This document shows positions 41,601-50,958 of a stretch of DNA of 64,000 bases, one piece after another. The notes beneath the pieces are model-generated. The model ran no database searches and was not told where the DNA came from. It saw nothing but the letters and a program-made list of their open reading frames with translations. The DNA is from CALLCD01 sp039196965 (lineage in GTDB: Bacteria; Pseudomonadota; Alphaproteobacteria; Caulobacterales; Hyphomonadaceae). How positions within the stretch are numbered: position 1 is the stretch's first letter; each line of letters begins with the position of its first letter. Where the stretch lies: contig JBCCUK010000010.1 of assembly GCA_039196965.1 (NCBI GenBank), positions 1-64,000 on the forward strand, written 5' to 3'. The position numbers were made by a program, and so were the translations under genes.

Positions 41601-42689
41601 ATGGCTGACCAGGAGACAGCACAGGAGCTTTTCAGCGGTACCAAAGACGTAGCCGATACTCATCGTTTTGATGAAGCTGCTCTGGCAGTTTGGATGGAGG
41701 CGAGTGTCGAGGGTTTTGACGGTCCGTTGGAGGTTCGTCAGTTTAAGGGCGGGCAATCCAATCCGACCTACCAGCTCGTTACGCCGAAAAAGAAATACGT
41801 CATGCGGCGGAAACCGCCCGGAAAGCTGCTGCCAAGCGCCCACGCGGTCGACCGCGAGTTTCGCGTGATCTCCGCGCTCTACCCCTTGGGCTTTCCAGTC
41901 GCCCGACCATACGGGCTTTGCGACGATGAGAGCGTTGTTGGAACCATGTTCTATGTCATGGACATGGTGGAGGGACGGATCATTTGGGACGGTACGCTAC
42001 CCGGTATGGAGCCGTCAGAACGCCGTGCAATCTATGAAGCGAAGTGCAGAACCTTCGCTGAGCTACATAATGTGGACTGGCGCGCTGTCGGCCTCGAAGG
42101 CTTTGGTAAGGAGAGCGACTATATTGCTCGCCAGACTCATCGCTGGACGAAGCAATATCAGGCCTCGGAAACCAAAAAAATCATGGAGATGGATCGGCTG
42201 ATCGACTGGTTGCCGGCAAACATCCCACCCGGCGATATGACCACGATTGTTCATGGTGACTATCGTATCGACAATATGATCCTGCATCCGACAGAGCCCA
42301 AGGTTATTGCGGTGCTTGACTGGGAGCTCTGTACCCTCGGCGATCCGCTGGCGGACTTCTCCTATCACCTGATGAACTGGGTTATGCCGAGCACGGATCC
42401 CGGCCGCGGGGCCTTGATCGATATTCCTGATATGAAAGCCCACGGCATTCCTACCATGGAGGAATATGTCGCCCTCTACTGCGAGGCCACGGGTCGCGAC
42501 GGTCTGCCGGAGCTGAACTACTATTTCTCCTACAACGCGTTTCGCCTGGCTGGGATATGCCAGGGAATTGTCGGCCGTGTGCGCGACGGAACGGCGAGTT
42601 CTTCGGAGGCGGCAAAAATGGAAGAGCGCGTCGAGCCGCTCGCTCAATTTGCCTATGCCTGCGCCCAGAAAGCCGGGATGGAAGGGTAA
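41601..42689 (+). CDS. APH-like phosphotransferase family protein
   Basis: A 362-residue kinase-fold protein of the acyl-CoA-associated phosphotransferase type. The catalytic loop is TTIVHGDYRIDNM, and VLDWELCTLGDP holds the metal Asp. Such proteins phosphorylate small molecules or are associated with acyl-CoA dehydrogenases (ACAD10-like). GAGGACAG precedes the ATG. It is separate from the purD pair by 60 bases. Confidence 0.88.
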   Translation: MADQETAQELFSGTKDVADTHRFDEAALAVWMEASVEGFDGPLEVRQFKGGQSNPTYQLVTPKKKYVMRRKPPGKLLPSAHAVDREFRVISALYPLGFPVARPYGLCDDESVVGTMFYVMDMVEGRIIWDGTLPGMEPSERRAIYEAKCRTFAELHNVDWRAVGLEGFGKESDYIARQTHRWTKQYQASETKKIMEMDRLIDWLPANIPPGDMTTIVHGDYRIDNMILHPTEPKVIAVLDWELCTLGDPLADFSYHLMNWVMPSTDPGRGALIDIPDMKAHGIPTMEEYVALYCEATGRDGLPELNYYFSYNAFRLAGICQGIVGRVRDGTASSSEAAKMEERVEPLAQFAYACAQKAGMEG

Positions 42690-42829
42690 AGCCCAGGGCG
42701 GCTGGAACACGGACGGTGTCGATCCGGCATAAAACTATAACTGGATTTCCAGATCGGCCCGGCGTACAAATTTAGGGTGCAGCTTTGTTGGGGGAGCGAA
42801 GGCGAACGCTTTATGCAAGGGGGACGAAT

Positions 42830-43387
42830 ATGTTCCGATCTGTCTTTATTGCTCTTTTTGTTTTTGTAACGGCACCTTTGGTTTTCGCCGAAGGTTGGGA
42901 TCCACGAAATACGGCAGAGACTTCAGGAGAAAGCAAACTCGCCAGACGCTCTCAAGCCAGCTTGGCTGGTTTTCTCGAGCGCGACCCGAGTCTGCAGGTC
43001 TTCTTCGATGAAGCCTATGGCTATGTTATTTTCCCGCGGATCGGAAAAGGTGGTCTTGTTGTCGGATATGCGCGCGGAAAGGGATTGATTTACCGCGACG
43101 GCGTTGCGCAAGGCAAAGCCTTTATGAACCAATATAGCGTGGGGGCGCAGCTGGGCGGGCGCAGCTATGCGGAACTGATTTTTTTCCGGGATCAGCTGGA
43201 ATATGACAGCTTTGTTGATGGTAATTTCTCTTTCCGCGCCGATGCCGCCGCCGTGATTTCAGACGATGGCGCGGGAACCTCGACGGAGTACAGCAATGGC
43301 ATTGCCGTTTTCACCCATGAGCGAGGCGGAGCCATGGTTGATGCAAGCCTTGGCGGTCAACGATTCAGGGTCGAGCCATTCGACTAA
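42830..43387 (+). CDS. SYLF (Ysc84-like) domain exported protein
   Basis: A 185-residue protein started at ATG 42830 (frame open from 42785) with GGGGGACG upstream. The Sec signal peptide ends at FAEG. The rest matches the Ysc84/SYLF lipid-binding domain (FDEAYGYVIFPRIGKGGLVVG near its start, SVGAQLGGRSYAELIFF in the middle). It is probably periplasmic and lipid-binding. Confidence 0.88.
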   Translation: MFRSVFIALFVFVTAPLVFAEGWDPRNTAETSGESKLARRSQASLAGFLERDPSLQVFFDEAYGYVIFPRIGKGGLVVGYARGKGLIYRDGVAQGKAFMNQYSVGAQLGGRSYAELIFFRDQLEYDSFVDGNFSFRADAAAVISDDGAGTSTEYSNGIAVFTHERGGAMVDASLGGQRFRVEPFD

Positions 43388-43450
43388 TACTGCTTACGCC
43401 AGGGCGCACTTTTTGGTGGATTTTTCGGCGGGTCTCTGCTCGATGGAGCC

Positions 43451-43900
43451 ATGTGCTCTTTTCGCCCCGAGACCTTTATTCAGCGCCATGCCTTTATTCT
43501 GACGGATGATCCTCAGCGCGTTGACGTCGATCAGATCGTGGCCCTGCTGGCTGAGACTGATTGGATGGAGCGCGAGTCACGCGAGACGATCCACCGTGCA
43601 CTGTCAAATACCCACGTTTTTGGCTTCTTCGCCCCCGATGGCACGCTGGCTGGATGTGTGACGGTCCTCTCCGATGAAGTGTTCAATGCCCGTCTGAGCA
43701 ATTTCTTTATTGTGCCGGAACATCGTGGGCGTGGCCTTGGCCGGTGGATTATGGCGACACTGATTTATTCGTCGCGCTTCAAGGATGTGCGAAGCTGGCA
43801 GCTGATCGCCGATGAGGCGCAAGGGCTTTATCGCCGGTTTGGATTCGAAGTGTTCGATGGCGATGGTGAGCTGATGTTCCGACGGCGGAGTTCTGAATGA
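43451..43900 (+). CDS. GNAT-family N-acetyltransferase
   Basis: A 149-residue GNAT protein with motif A at IVPEHRGRGLGRWIM and motif B at ADEAQGLYRRFGFE. It has a 4-base overlap (ATGA) with the next gene, so the two are coupled. The substrate is unknown. Confidence 0.9.
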   Translation: MCSFRPETFIQRHAFILTDDPQRVDVDQIVALLAETDWMERESRETIHRALSNTHVFGFFAPDGTLAGCVTVLSDEVFNARLSNFFIVPEHRGRGLGRWIMATLIYSSRFKDVRSWQLIADEAQGLYRRFGFEVFDGDGELMFRRRSSE

Positions 43901-44256
43901 CGGGAGACGATGTAAACGCCTTTTGCCTATCCCTGCCGGGGACCAAACGCGTCATCCAGTGGGGCGAATCCAATGTCTACAAGATTGCAGAGAAGATGTT
44001 CGCGGTGATGGGATCGGAGGGCATAGCCGTCACATTGAAATGTCCGGATGATGATACGGCACGTATGCTAATCGATGCGGGGGCAGCTGAGCGCGCGCCA
44101 TATCTTGCGCGCGGCGGATGGGTTCGCATAAATATCGGAACAATGCCTGATAAAGAACTTAGGGCGAGACTGGAAATCTCATATTCTAAGATACGGAGCA
44201 GTTTAACGAAATCCATTCAAGCGGATCTGCCCGTATACGAACCTGAAAAAGAATAG
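43897..44256 (+). CDS. MmcQ/YjbR family protein
   Basis: A 119-residue protein of the MmcQ/YjbR type (CLSLPGTKRVIQWGESNVYKI near the start, YLARGGWVRINIG at the C-terminal half). These are small DNA-binding-like or cyclic-fold proteins of uncertain role, often paired with acetyltransferases or regulators. It overlaps the GNAT gene by 4 bases. The alcohol dehydrogenase gene follows 23 bases later. Confidence 0.87.
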   Translation: MTGDDVNAFCLSLPGTKRVIQWGESNVYKIAEKMFAVMGSEGIAVTLKCPDDDTARMLIDAGAAERAPYLARGGWVRINIGTMPDKELRARLEISYSKIRSSLTKSIQADLPVYEPEKE

Positions 44257-44279
44257 ATAATGGATATTAGGGAGAAGAC

Positions 44280-45317
44280 ATGAAGGGGCTGATTTATCGC
44301 GATGCATTCGATATCGCCTATGATGATACGCCGGAACCTCAACCCGAAGATACGCGGTCTGCCATCGTAAAAATCACATCTTGTGCCATCTGTGGATCTG
44401 ATCTGCATATCTATCAGGGGCACGGATTTTCAGATGAACCCGGATATTGCGTCGGCCACGAGGCGGTCGGCGAAATTGTTGAGACGGGCTCTGGGGTCAA
44501 TCGTTTCCGGAGCGGTGACAAGGTCATGATTTCAGCTGCCGTCGGCTGCGGTGAGTGCACACGGTGTATGGCCGGGCAGGTTGCCCGTTGTGAAACGAGA
44601 AGCGGCCGCTGCTATGGCTTGAATCATGGCCTGCAAGGAGTGCAGGCCGAATACGCCGTCGTGCCCGTTGCCGATTTTGGACTTGCTCGTATTCCTGAAG
44701 GTCTATCTGACGATCAGGCCCTGATGCTCACGGATAATCTGCCTACGGCGTGGTTCGGGCTCAAGAACGCCGATATCCAGCCCGGAGACACAGTTACCAT
44801 TGTTGGATGCGGTCCCATTGGATTGATGGCGGTTGAAGGTGCCTTTGTCATGGGGGCGGCCCGCGTCTTCGCTGTCGATCTGGTTCCTGAGCGCCGCGCC
44901 ATGGCCGAAGCGCTGGGCGCGATAGCCTTCGACGCAGCAACCGCTGCCGCCGAGATCGCAGATGCGACATCGGGGTTTATGGCTGACCGGGTGGTCGAAT
45001 GTGTTGGCGCAGATGCTGCGATTCACCTATCTCTGAAACTCGCCTGCAATGGCGGTACGGTCTCTTGCATCGGCGTGAATCAGTCGATGGATTTTCAGTT
45101 TCCGATGGCGCTTGCATTCGTCAAAGGTCTGACTTTCCGAACAGGCACCTGTTCTGTGCCGGAGTACTGGCGAGAGCTCATTCCGTTGGTAAATGCCGGA
45201 AAGCTGAAACCGGAAAAGACGATTTCCCACCGCATGGCTTTGAGCGAGGGTACTGAAGCTTATCGCATGTTCAATGCGCGTGAAGATGGCGCTCTGAAAA
45301 TGGTCCTGATACCTTAG
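44280..45317 (+). CDS. zinc-dependent medium-chain alcohol dehydrogenase
   Basis: A 345-residue MDR enzyme. The catalytic zinc ligands are the Cys in ICGSDLH and the GHE motif, the structural zinc has the Cys cluster GCGECTRCMAGQVARC, and the nucleotide site is VGCGPIGLMA. Ten bases precede the ATG with GGGAG. The substrate is probably an alcohol or polyol, and the cofactor NAD(P) cannot be told from sequence alone. It may be cotranscribed with the MmcQ-like gene. Confidence 0.93.
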   Translation: MKGLIYRDAFDIAYDDTPEPQPEDTRSAIVKITSCAICGSDLHIYQGHGFSDEPGYCVGHEAVGEIVETGSGVNRFRSGDKVMISAAVGCGECTRCMAGQVARCETRSGRCYGLNHGLQGVQAEYAVVPVADFGLARIPEGLSDDQALMLTDNLPTAWFGLKNADIQPGDTVTIVGCGPIGLMAVEGAFVMGAARVFAVDLVPERRAMAEALGAIAFDAATAAAEIADATSGFMADRVVECVGADAAIHLSLKLACNGGTVSCIGVNQSMDFQFPMALAFVKGLTFRTGTCSVPEYWRELIPLVNAGKLKPEKTISHRMALSEGTEAYRMFNAREDGALKMVLIP

Positions 45318-45410
45318 TGACTTGCATTGCCAAGCAAATTCACATGGTCAATTGTGGAGACTAAAAAGTACTGCGATGGAGCGGTCTCAGAGAAAAATAG
45401 AGGGAGAAAA

Positions 45411-46688
45411 ATGGGTAGACTAACTCTAACGGCGGCAAGTGCTGTTTGCCTTCTGGCAATACCGGTGGCGGCCGATGAAATCCTGATCCACGCCGGAAAC
45501 GTATTGGCAGTTCCGGGCGAAGGTTATCTTTCTGAACAGACCATCCGCATCGAAGACGGCGTAATTAGGGGTATCGAGGATGGATACCGCAGAGCGCGCC
45601 GGGGCGACACTGTTATCGATCTGAAAGAGAGTTATGTCCTTCCGGGACTGATCGATTCCCATGTCCACATCAGTTCTGAACGGAATGCCGAAGCCAATCT
45701 CCGTCCTTTGCGTGATTCCAGCGTTGATACGGCTCTTTATGGAGCGAGCAATGCAATGAAGACCCTCATGGCGGGCTTCACCACCGTTCAGGATGTGGGC
45801 GGGGACAATGAAGCCGTCTTCTCCCTTCGCGATGCTATTCGTAAGGGTTATGTGGACGGGCCGCGCATTCGGGCTTCTGGCCGCGCGATCACGCCGACAG
45901 GCGGCCATGGCGATGCCAACGGATTTTCACCAGCCATCACAGAGCTTGCTTCAGGCTTCAACGCCTGCAATGGGGTTGACGATTGCCGCCGGGCAGTGCG
46001 CCAGACCATCCGCAGCGGTGCCGACGTGATCAAGATTACCGCAACCGGCGGGGTGTTGTCCAACACGGCAGCGGGGCTTGGTCAGCAATTTTTCGATGAC
46101 GAACTTGCTGCTATTGCGGAAACGGCCCACTCCATGGGCAGGAAGGTCACGGCTCATGCACATGGTAAGGGCGGTATAGAGGCCGCTCTGCGCGCTGGTA
46201 TAGATTCGATTGAACACGGGACCTATCTCGATGAAGAGACCATAGCCCTCTTTAAGGATAAGGGCGCGACGCTCGTGCCAACGGTTCTCGCCGGGGTTAC
46301 TGTTACTGGCTGGACAAATGAAGCATGGCTTCCCGCGCCCTCCCGCGCGAAAGCTGCAGAGGTTGGGCCGCTCATGCTCGACATGTTGAGACGGGCTTAT
46401 GACGGCGGTGTTCGTGTATCTTTCGGAACCGATACTGGCGTTTCGCGCCATGGCGAAAACGCTGCTGAGTTTCCCCTCATGGTCGAAGCCGGGTTTTCTG
46501 AGGAGGAAGCCATACGCGCAGCTACTGTGACTGCATCTGAACACGTCGAGATGGACGATAAGATCGGAACGATTGCAACGGGTAAGTTCGCGGACATTAT
46601 CGCTCTGGATGAAGATCCGCTGCAAGATATCGACGCATTGCTTGATGTCGACTTTGTCATGAAAGGCGGCGAGGTTTATAAAGAATAA
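45411..46688 (+). CDS. exported amidohydrolase (imidazolonepropionase-like)
   Basis: A 425-residue metal-dependent amidohydrolase of COG1228, started at ATG 45411 with AGAGGGAG upstream. A signal peptide (AIPVAADE) leads to the TIM barrel, which has HVH at the first metal site, the VIKITATGG lysine, HAHG, EHGT and FGTDTGVSRHGEN. Family members include periplasmic prolidases and Xaa-Arg dipeptidases. The substrate is not known. It is preceded by 90 bases after the dehydrogenase. Confidence 0.92.
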   Translation: MGRLTLTAASAVCLLAIPVAADEILIHAGNVLAVPGEGYLSEQTIRIEDGVIRGIEDGYRRARRGDTVIDLKESYVLPGLIDSHVHISSERNAEANLRPLRDSSVDTALYGASNAMKTLMAGFTTVQDVGGDNEAVFSLRDAIRKGYVDGPRIRASGRAITPTGGHGDANGFSPAITELASGFNACNGVDDCRRAVRQTIRSGADVIKITATGGVLSNTAAGLGQQFFDDELAAIAETAHSMGRKVTAHAHGKGGIEAALRAGIDSIEHGTYLDEETIALFKDKGATLVPTVLAGVTVTGWTNEAWLPAPSRAKAAEVGPLMLDMLRRAYDGGVRVSFGTDTGVSRHGENAAEFPLMVEAGFSEEEAIRAATVTASEHVEMDDKIGTIATGKFADIIALDEDPLQDIDALLDVDFVMKGGEVYKE

Positions 46689-46698
46689 GAATCACTGC

Positions 46699-46735
46699 GG
46701 TGCAGCTCGCCAGTATCGTAACAAGGATCTGCACC
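46699..46735 (+). repeat. inverted repeat after the amidohydrolase
   Basis: GGTGCAG (46699-46705) and CTGCACC (46729-46735) are perfect 7-base arms around a 23-base loop, and CCCC/GGGG lies just after. There is no T tract, so it may be a weak terminator or an operator of the OmpA gene that follows. Confidence 0.35.
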
Positions 46736-46757
46736 CCATCTAAACCGGGGATGATAG

Positions 46758-47660
46758 ATGGTATATATGCCAAAGAAGAAGCTGGCTCTTTTTCTGGCGA
46801 CCGTTTCTTTGTCCATACTACTCGCGGCCTGCGATATGTCAGCCGATATCACGGCTGCTCGCAGGGACGCATCAAACTGCGTACCGCTGCCGGAAGGTGA
46901 GTACATGTTTCAGAACGGTGTTTTCACTCCTACTGGATTGCGAGTCGTCAATACAATAGAGACCCGGGTTCAGGGTTCTGAAGACGACGGGGCGCAATTG
47001 CTTGAACCAGTCATAAACGATCCTGAGTGGGTTGATGTAATTTCCGCGCAATTCCCCGATATGGGATTCGATTGGCTTGATCTCACTGTGCGTGGACGGA
47101 GCGCAATCCTGACAGGTGCAGCTCCTGACAGCGCGACAAAAGAAGCTGCTTTTGCAGCTGGCCAGTCCGCAGTGCTTGCGTCCCCATCGGCATCGGATAG
47201 GATTCGTGTCGTTGTTGATGGTACTTCGATAGACGGCTTAGAAACAGGTTTGGCGGAAGCTTTGCTGGATTTGAGAGATGGGCCGGATCTCCCCGCATGT
47301 CAGAGCACCTTCGCTGCAACCATGGAGAACAGGGATGTCGCGTTCCGAACCGGCAGTTCGGTCATTCAACCTGAGAGTACGCGTTTACTGGATACGATAG
47401 CTGCTATTGCGCTCATGTGCAGATCCCATGACATAGAGGTCGGTGGGCACACGGATGATATTGGCGAGAACCTTGAGAACCTCCGCCTGTCTCAGAGGAG
47501 AGCTGACGCTGTGCGCACATTTCTGATTGAGCGTGGTGTGAGGGATCGGTCCATTACCTCTATAGGCTATGGCGAGACGCGTCCGCTGGATGATAGCGGA
47601 ACGCTTGAGGCTCGATCGAAAAACAGACGCACCGAATTTACGGTGCGGCGTCGGCGCTAG
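46758..47660 (+). CDS. OmpA-family lipoprotein
   Basis: A 300-residue protein with lipobox LLAAC (Cys25 from the ATG at 46758; a second ATG lies three codons later). The middle third is a BON-like or uncharacterised region (LTVRGRSAILTGAAPDS), and the C-terminal third is an OmpA peptidoglycan-binding domain (GGHTDDIGENLENLRLSQRR, GYGETRPLD, NRRTEFTVR). It likely anchors the outer membrane to peptidoglycan. It converges with DUF2855 10 bases away. Confidence 0.9.
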   Translation: MVYMPKKKLALFLATVSLSILLAACDMSADITAARRDASNCVPLPEGEYMFQNGVFTPTGLRVVNTIETRVQGSEDDGAQLLEPVINDPEWVDVISAQFPDMGFDWLDLTVRGRSAILTGAAPDSATKEAAFAAGQSAVLASPSASDRIRVVVDGTSIDGLETGLAEALLDLRDGPDLPACQSTFAATMENRDVAFRTGSSVIQPESTRLLDTIAAIALMCRSHDIEVGGHTDDIGENLENLRLSQRRADAVRTFLIERGVRDRSITSIGYGETRPLDDSGTLEARSKNRRTEFTVRRRR

Positions 47661-47670
47661 GCCGGTGCCC

Positions 47671-48756
47671 TCATAATTCGAGGATCAATCCCTCAGAGGG
47701 GTTTACATTTCCATCCACCATGGTCTGCCAGGCGTTCAAAATATCGTTTTCACCCTTGATATGGCGGGATGTGATCATGCTGCGCGCCACAGGATAGAAC
47801 GCGGTCATATCCGTATTCATTGCCTTGAAAAATTCGGCTGGCCCTAGACGTTTGGCGCAGACATCAGCATGGCCTGGCGCAAAGAACTGCTCCACAGGTG
47901 CAGTTGTCGAAGCCTTTCCAAATGCACTTGTATCGCTAAGGGCATCCCAGGCCGTTGCTCCAATGGCCAGCGTTCCCGCAAATGCATCTCCAAGCGCTGC
48001 TTCAAGCTTTGGACGCATTTCCGGATTGCCGAGGAAGTCCGTATAGATCGCAGGACCTTTCAGTGGCAGCTTGTCGAGTTCGTCATAGGTGTAGACCTTG
48101 CTGTAGAATCCAGTGCTTTCGACATAGGCGCGGTTTCCTTCCGAGGTCAGGCCGGACAGGATAATGCCGTCGCGTCTCGCCGCCTTGTGTGCATAGGCCA
48201 GAGCTGTCTTTGACGATGCGCTGGACACAATGACCTGGGCTGGTGGTGTTTCCTTCGACATTAGATAGTCATCGATCAACCAACCAGTTGCATATAGTGG
48301 GCGGACGATCATCTGCTCGTCCTGGAAGTCGTCCTGGTATGCGATGTCATTGGCTGTGAGATGAAATCGGCTGTAGAAGGGCGGTAGTTTTGCGCGATGG
48401 GCGCTGCCATCGGTGAAGCCGTTTTTGTCAAAGGCAACAGGCTTAACCACAAGGTCTGTGGATACTGGTAGATATCCATAGACGCGGGTGCCTAAGGGAA
48501 GACCCTCCAAAGTGCTCTCGGAGACGGTCGCAAACCCCCAATGTGGCACGCGGCCGAGTTTTGGATCTGCCGCGGGAAAGTGATCCCAGTAGCCTGCAAA
48601 ATTAGCGAATACGGCATAAGTCACATTGTTCGACGTCAACGCTACTGTTTCGACCTGTAGCCTTGCTTCACCAGCTTCTAGTGGTGCCGGATCACGTGGC
48701 TGCCAATGGCCTTCACGCGGTTTATCCTTGCGAACGATCAAATCAGTAGACGGCAT
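47671..48756 (-). CDS. DUF2855 family protein
   Basis: A 361-residue protein of the DUF2855 family, related to zinc-free medium-chain dehydrogenases (VIVSSASSKTALAYAHKAA is the nucleotide-binding region, TYAVFANFAGYWDHFPA an N-terminal block). The reaction is unknown. The next minus-strand gene upstream is an SDR, 24 bases away, so the pair may be cotranscribed. Confidence 0.88.
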   Translation of the reverse strand: MPSTDLIVRKDKPREGHWQPRDPAPLEAGEARLQVETVALTSNNVTYAVFANFAGYWDHFPAADPKLGRVPHWGFATVSESTLEGLPLGTRVYGYLPVSTDLVVKPVAFDKNGFTDGSAHRAKLPPFYSRFHLTANDIAYQDDFQDEQMIVRPLYATGWLIDDYLMSKETPPAQVIVSSASSKTALAYAHKAARRDGIILSGLTSEGNRAYVESTGFYSKVYTYDELDKLPLKGPAIYTDFLGNPEMRPKLEAALGDAFAGTLAIGATAWDALSDTSAFGKASTTAPVEQFFAPGHADVCAKRLGPAEFFKAMNTDMTAFYPVARSMITSRHIKGENDILNAWQTMVDGNVNPSEGLILEL

Positions 48757-48780
48757 CTTTAATCCCTTTGGAGCTGTGTT

Positions 48781-49509
48781 CTAAAGTTCTTGTTCGATGG
48801 GGCGGATAACGATCTCGTTCACCGCCATATTTGGAGGTGACTCCAGAGCGAAAACGATGGCGCTGGCGATGTCATTCGCTTCGAGAAACTTGAAATTGAA
48901 GCGTTCGGCAGCGCTTTCAAGTACGCTCGGATCCTTGATCGTCGTGCCAAGCTCAGTGGTGACCGCGCCAGGATATATTGTCGTTACACGGATTTTTCCG
49001 GCACTTTCCTTACGCAAGCCTTCTGATATGGCACGCACGGCAAACTTGGTTCCACTGTAAACCGCGGATGTGGAGTTGGTTGTCAAGCCCGCGACCGACG
49101 AAACATTGATGACGTGTCCGGAACCGCGTTCGAGCATATGGGTGAGCACGGCATCAATGCCATAAAGGACCCCCTTTATATTGATATCGATCATCCGGTC
49201 CCAGTCTTCAACCATTCGGTTGGCAAGCGGGGAGAGGGGCATAATGCCCGCATTGTTCACAATGGCATCAATATGGCCGAAAGCGTCTAGCGTGGCTTCG
49301 CCGAGGGCAAGGACATCCTTGTGATCGCCTACATCGGTTACCCTGTATCGAGCACCGTCTCCTATTTTCGAGACGAGATCCTTCAAACGGTCCTCCCGCC
49401 GCGCGGCTAGCATGACGCGACCGCCCTTTGCCGCGATAGCCTCCGCTGTGGCCGCACCTATGCCGCTTGATGCGCCGGTGACGATGACATTCATTCCGTG
49501 CAGGGACAT
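48781..49509 (-). CDS. short-chain dehydrogenase/reductase (SDR)
   Basis: A 242-residue SDR started at ATG 49509, with GAGAGGA 8 bases upstream. The Rossmann motif is TGASSGIGAATAEA, the structural NNAG is VNNAGIMPLSPL, and the catalytic Tyr and Lys are in AVYSGTKFAVRA. It resembles the YdfG/clavaldehyde-type SDR group. The substrate is unknown. Confidence 0.92.
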   Translation of the reverse strand: MSLHGMNVIVTGASSGIGAATAEAIAAKGGRVMLAARREDRLKDLVSKIGDGARYRVTDVGDHKDVLALGEATLDAFGHIDAIVNNAGIMPLSPLANRMVEDWDRMIDINIKGVLYGIDAVLTHMLERGSGHVINVSSVAGLTTNSTSAVYSGTKFAVRAISEGLRKESAGKIRVTTIYPGAVTTELGTTIKDPSVLESAAERFNFKFLEANDIASAIVFALESPPNMAVNEIVIRPIEQEL

Positions 49510-49578
49510 CTGTTGATCCTCTCCCAAATGATAGCGCCTGTCTGAGAATTGACGCCTCTGTTCTTACGTTGCGGTACA

Positions 49579-50454
49579 CTAGCGGCTTTTCTTATTCCCC
49601 TCAAACGGTGACCTTGGGGCAGGTTCTTTTTCAATCGCTGGATAAACGCTTTTGAGTTCTTCGCGAAGGATACGGTTAGGCACTTCTTTAACGCGGCCGG
49701 GTGTCAGATCACCAAGCTCAAAGCTTCCATATCTGATCCGTATCAGCCGGTTGACCTGTAATCCAACAGCTTCAAGTGCACGCCGCACTTCCCGCTTTTT
49801 ACCCTCCCGAAGTGAAACCAGTAACCAGCTATTGCTGCCCATTTCGCGCTCAACCTCGACTTTTATGGAGCCAAATGTCTCTCCATCAACGGTGATGCCA
49901 CTTTCTAGCTGCTGAAGCCGCTCGCCGTCGATTTTTCCATGGGCTCTGGCGCGATAGGATCGCTCAAAGCCATTACCCGGTAATTCAAGAGCACGTGCTA
50001 GCTCGCCATTATTGGTGAGCAGCAGCAAGCCTTCAGTGTTTAGATCAAGCCGCCCGACAGTAACGAGCCGTGGCAGAGACCTGGGCAATTCATCGAAAAT
50101 AGTTCTACGGCCGCCGGGATCCTTGTTGGTCGTTATGAGACCTGCTGGCTTGTGGTAGCGCCAAAGCCTCGTTGCCTCCGGCGGGGCGATACGTTTTTTT
50201 CCAACGCGGATATCTTCTCGGCCTGTAACACGCACCGCTGGCGTTATCAGCCGCTCTCCATTGACGAAAACCTGGCCCTTCGCGATCAGGTCTTCGCACG
50301 CACGGCGGGATGCAACACCGCAGCGCGCAAGATATTTTGCAATGCGCTCGCCTTCACCGCTTTCAATGATTTTGTCCCGACCGGCATTTCTGCGCTTCCG
50401 ACTTTGTTTGTGCTTTGCAGTCAGGCCTTGGGCCGTCTTCCGACGCTCCGTCAT
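49579..50454 (-). CDS. rluB: 23S rRNA pseudouridine synthase, RluB-type
   Basis: A 291-residue RsuA-family pseudouridine synthase. An S4 RNA-binding domain (AKYLARCGVASRRACEDLI) precedes the catalytic core with GRLDLNTEGLLLL (Asp catalytic) and KKREVRRAL. The basic N terminus is typical of RluB. It isomerises a uridine in 23S rRNA (U2605 in Escherichia coli numbering). The gene stands between the SDR and the DUF4345-like gene. Confidence 0.9.
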   Translation of the reverse strand: MTERRKTAQGLTAKHKQSRKRRNAGRDKIIESGEGERIAKYLARCGVASRRACEDLIAKGQVFVNGERLITPAVRVTGREDIRVGKKRIAPPEATRLWRYHKPAGLITTNKDPGGRRTIFDELPRSLPRLVTVGRLDLNTEGLLLLTNNGELARALELPGNGFERSYRARAHGKIDGERLQQLESGITVDGETFGSIKVEVEREMGSNSWLLVSLREGKKREVRRALEAVGLQVNRLIRIRYGSFELGDLTPGRVKEVPNRILREELKSVYPAIEKEPAPRSPFEGNKKSR

Positions 50455-50520
50455 AGTGTACTTTCAGTTATATACAGGTCCATCGCGTCCTAGCGGTTCG
50501 ATCCTTGTATGGAAAGCTCT

Positions 50521-50928
50521 TTATTGGACTGCCAGCGATAGAGCCGGAGCGGCGATGATCAGGGCGACGACAATCTCCAACATGACCCAGTAACGGTTAA
50601 TCCCACCTTCGCCATTCTCTTCCTTGTCGACCACCATTGAAACACTGCGGGCGATGGCGGCACCGATCCATGCGGCTGATATGGGTAGAATAACGGGTAT
50701 GGTGTCTGTCGGTTCGAGGCGGAGTACGAATATCAGCGCAACGGCATGGATCATCAAAAATACCCCGCCAAACGTTGATCTGAATTCAGCATAGCCGCCG
50801 GGTTTGGCTGGATTGGCTTGCAGTCTTAGCGAGCGTGCGATTTGGGCCGGACGAACAAGCGCCAGGAACCCTGCCCAAACGCCGAAGAGAAGTCCTGCTG
50901 CTGAGATGTACTGTGCGATCATGAGCAT
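50521..50928 (-). CDS. small membrane protein, DUF4345-like
   Basis: A 135-residue integral membrane protein with four hydrophobic segments. The arrangement, with the polar stretch ANPAKPGGYAEFRSTFGGVF between the first and second segments, resembles DUF4345 proteins, though this is a weak match. It is followed by a gap of 66 bases to rluB and preceded by the lipid A operon. Confidence 0.7.
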   Translation of the reverse strand: MLMIAQYISAAGLLFGVWAGFLALVRPAQIARSLRLQANPAKPGGYAEFRSTFGGVFLMIHAVALIFVLRLEPTDTIPVILPISAAWIGAAIARSVSMVVDKEENGEGGINRYWVMLEIVVALIIAAPALSLAVQ

Positions 50929-50958
50929 AGATACCTATGCCGATTTTTTCAAAAGTCA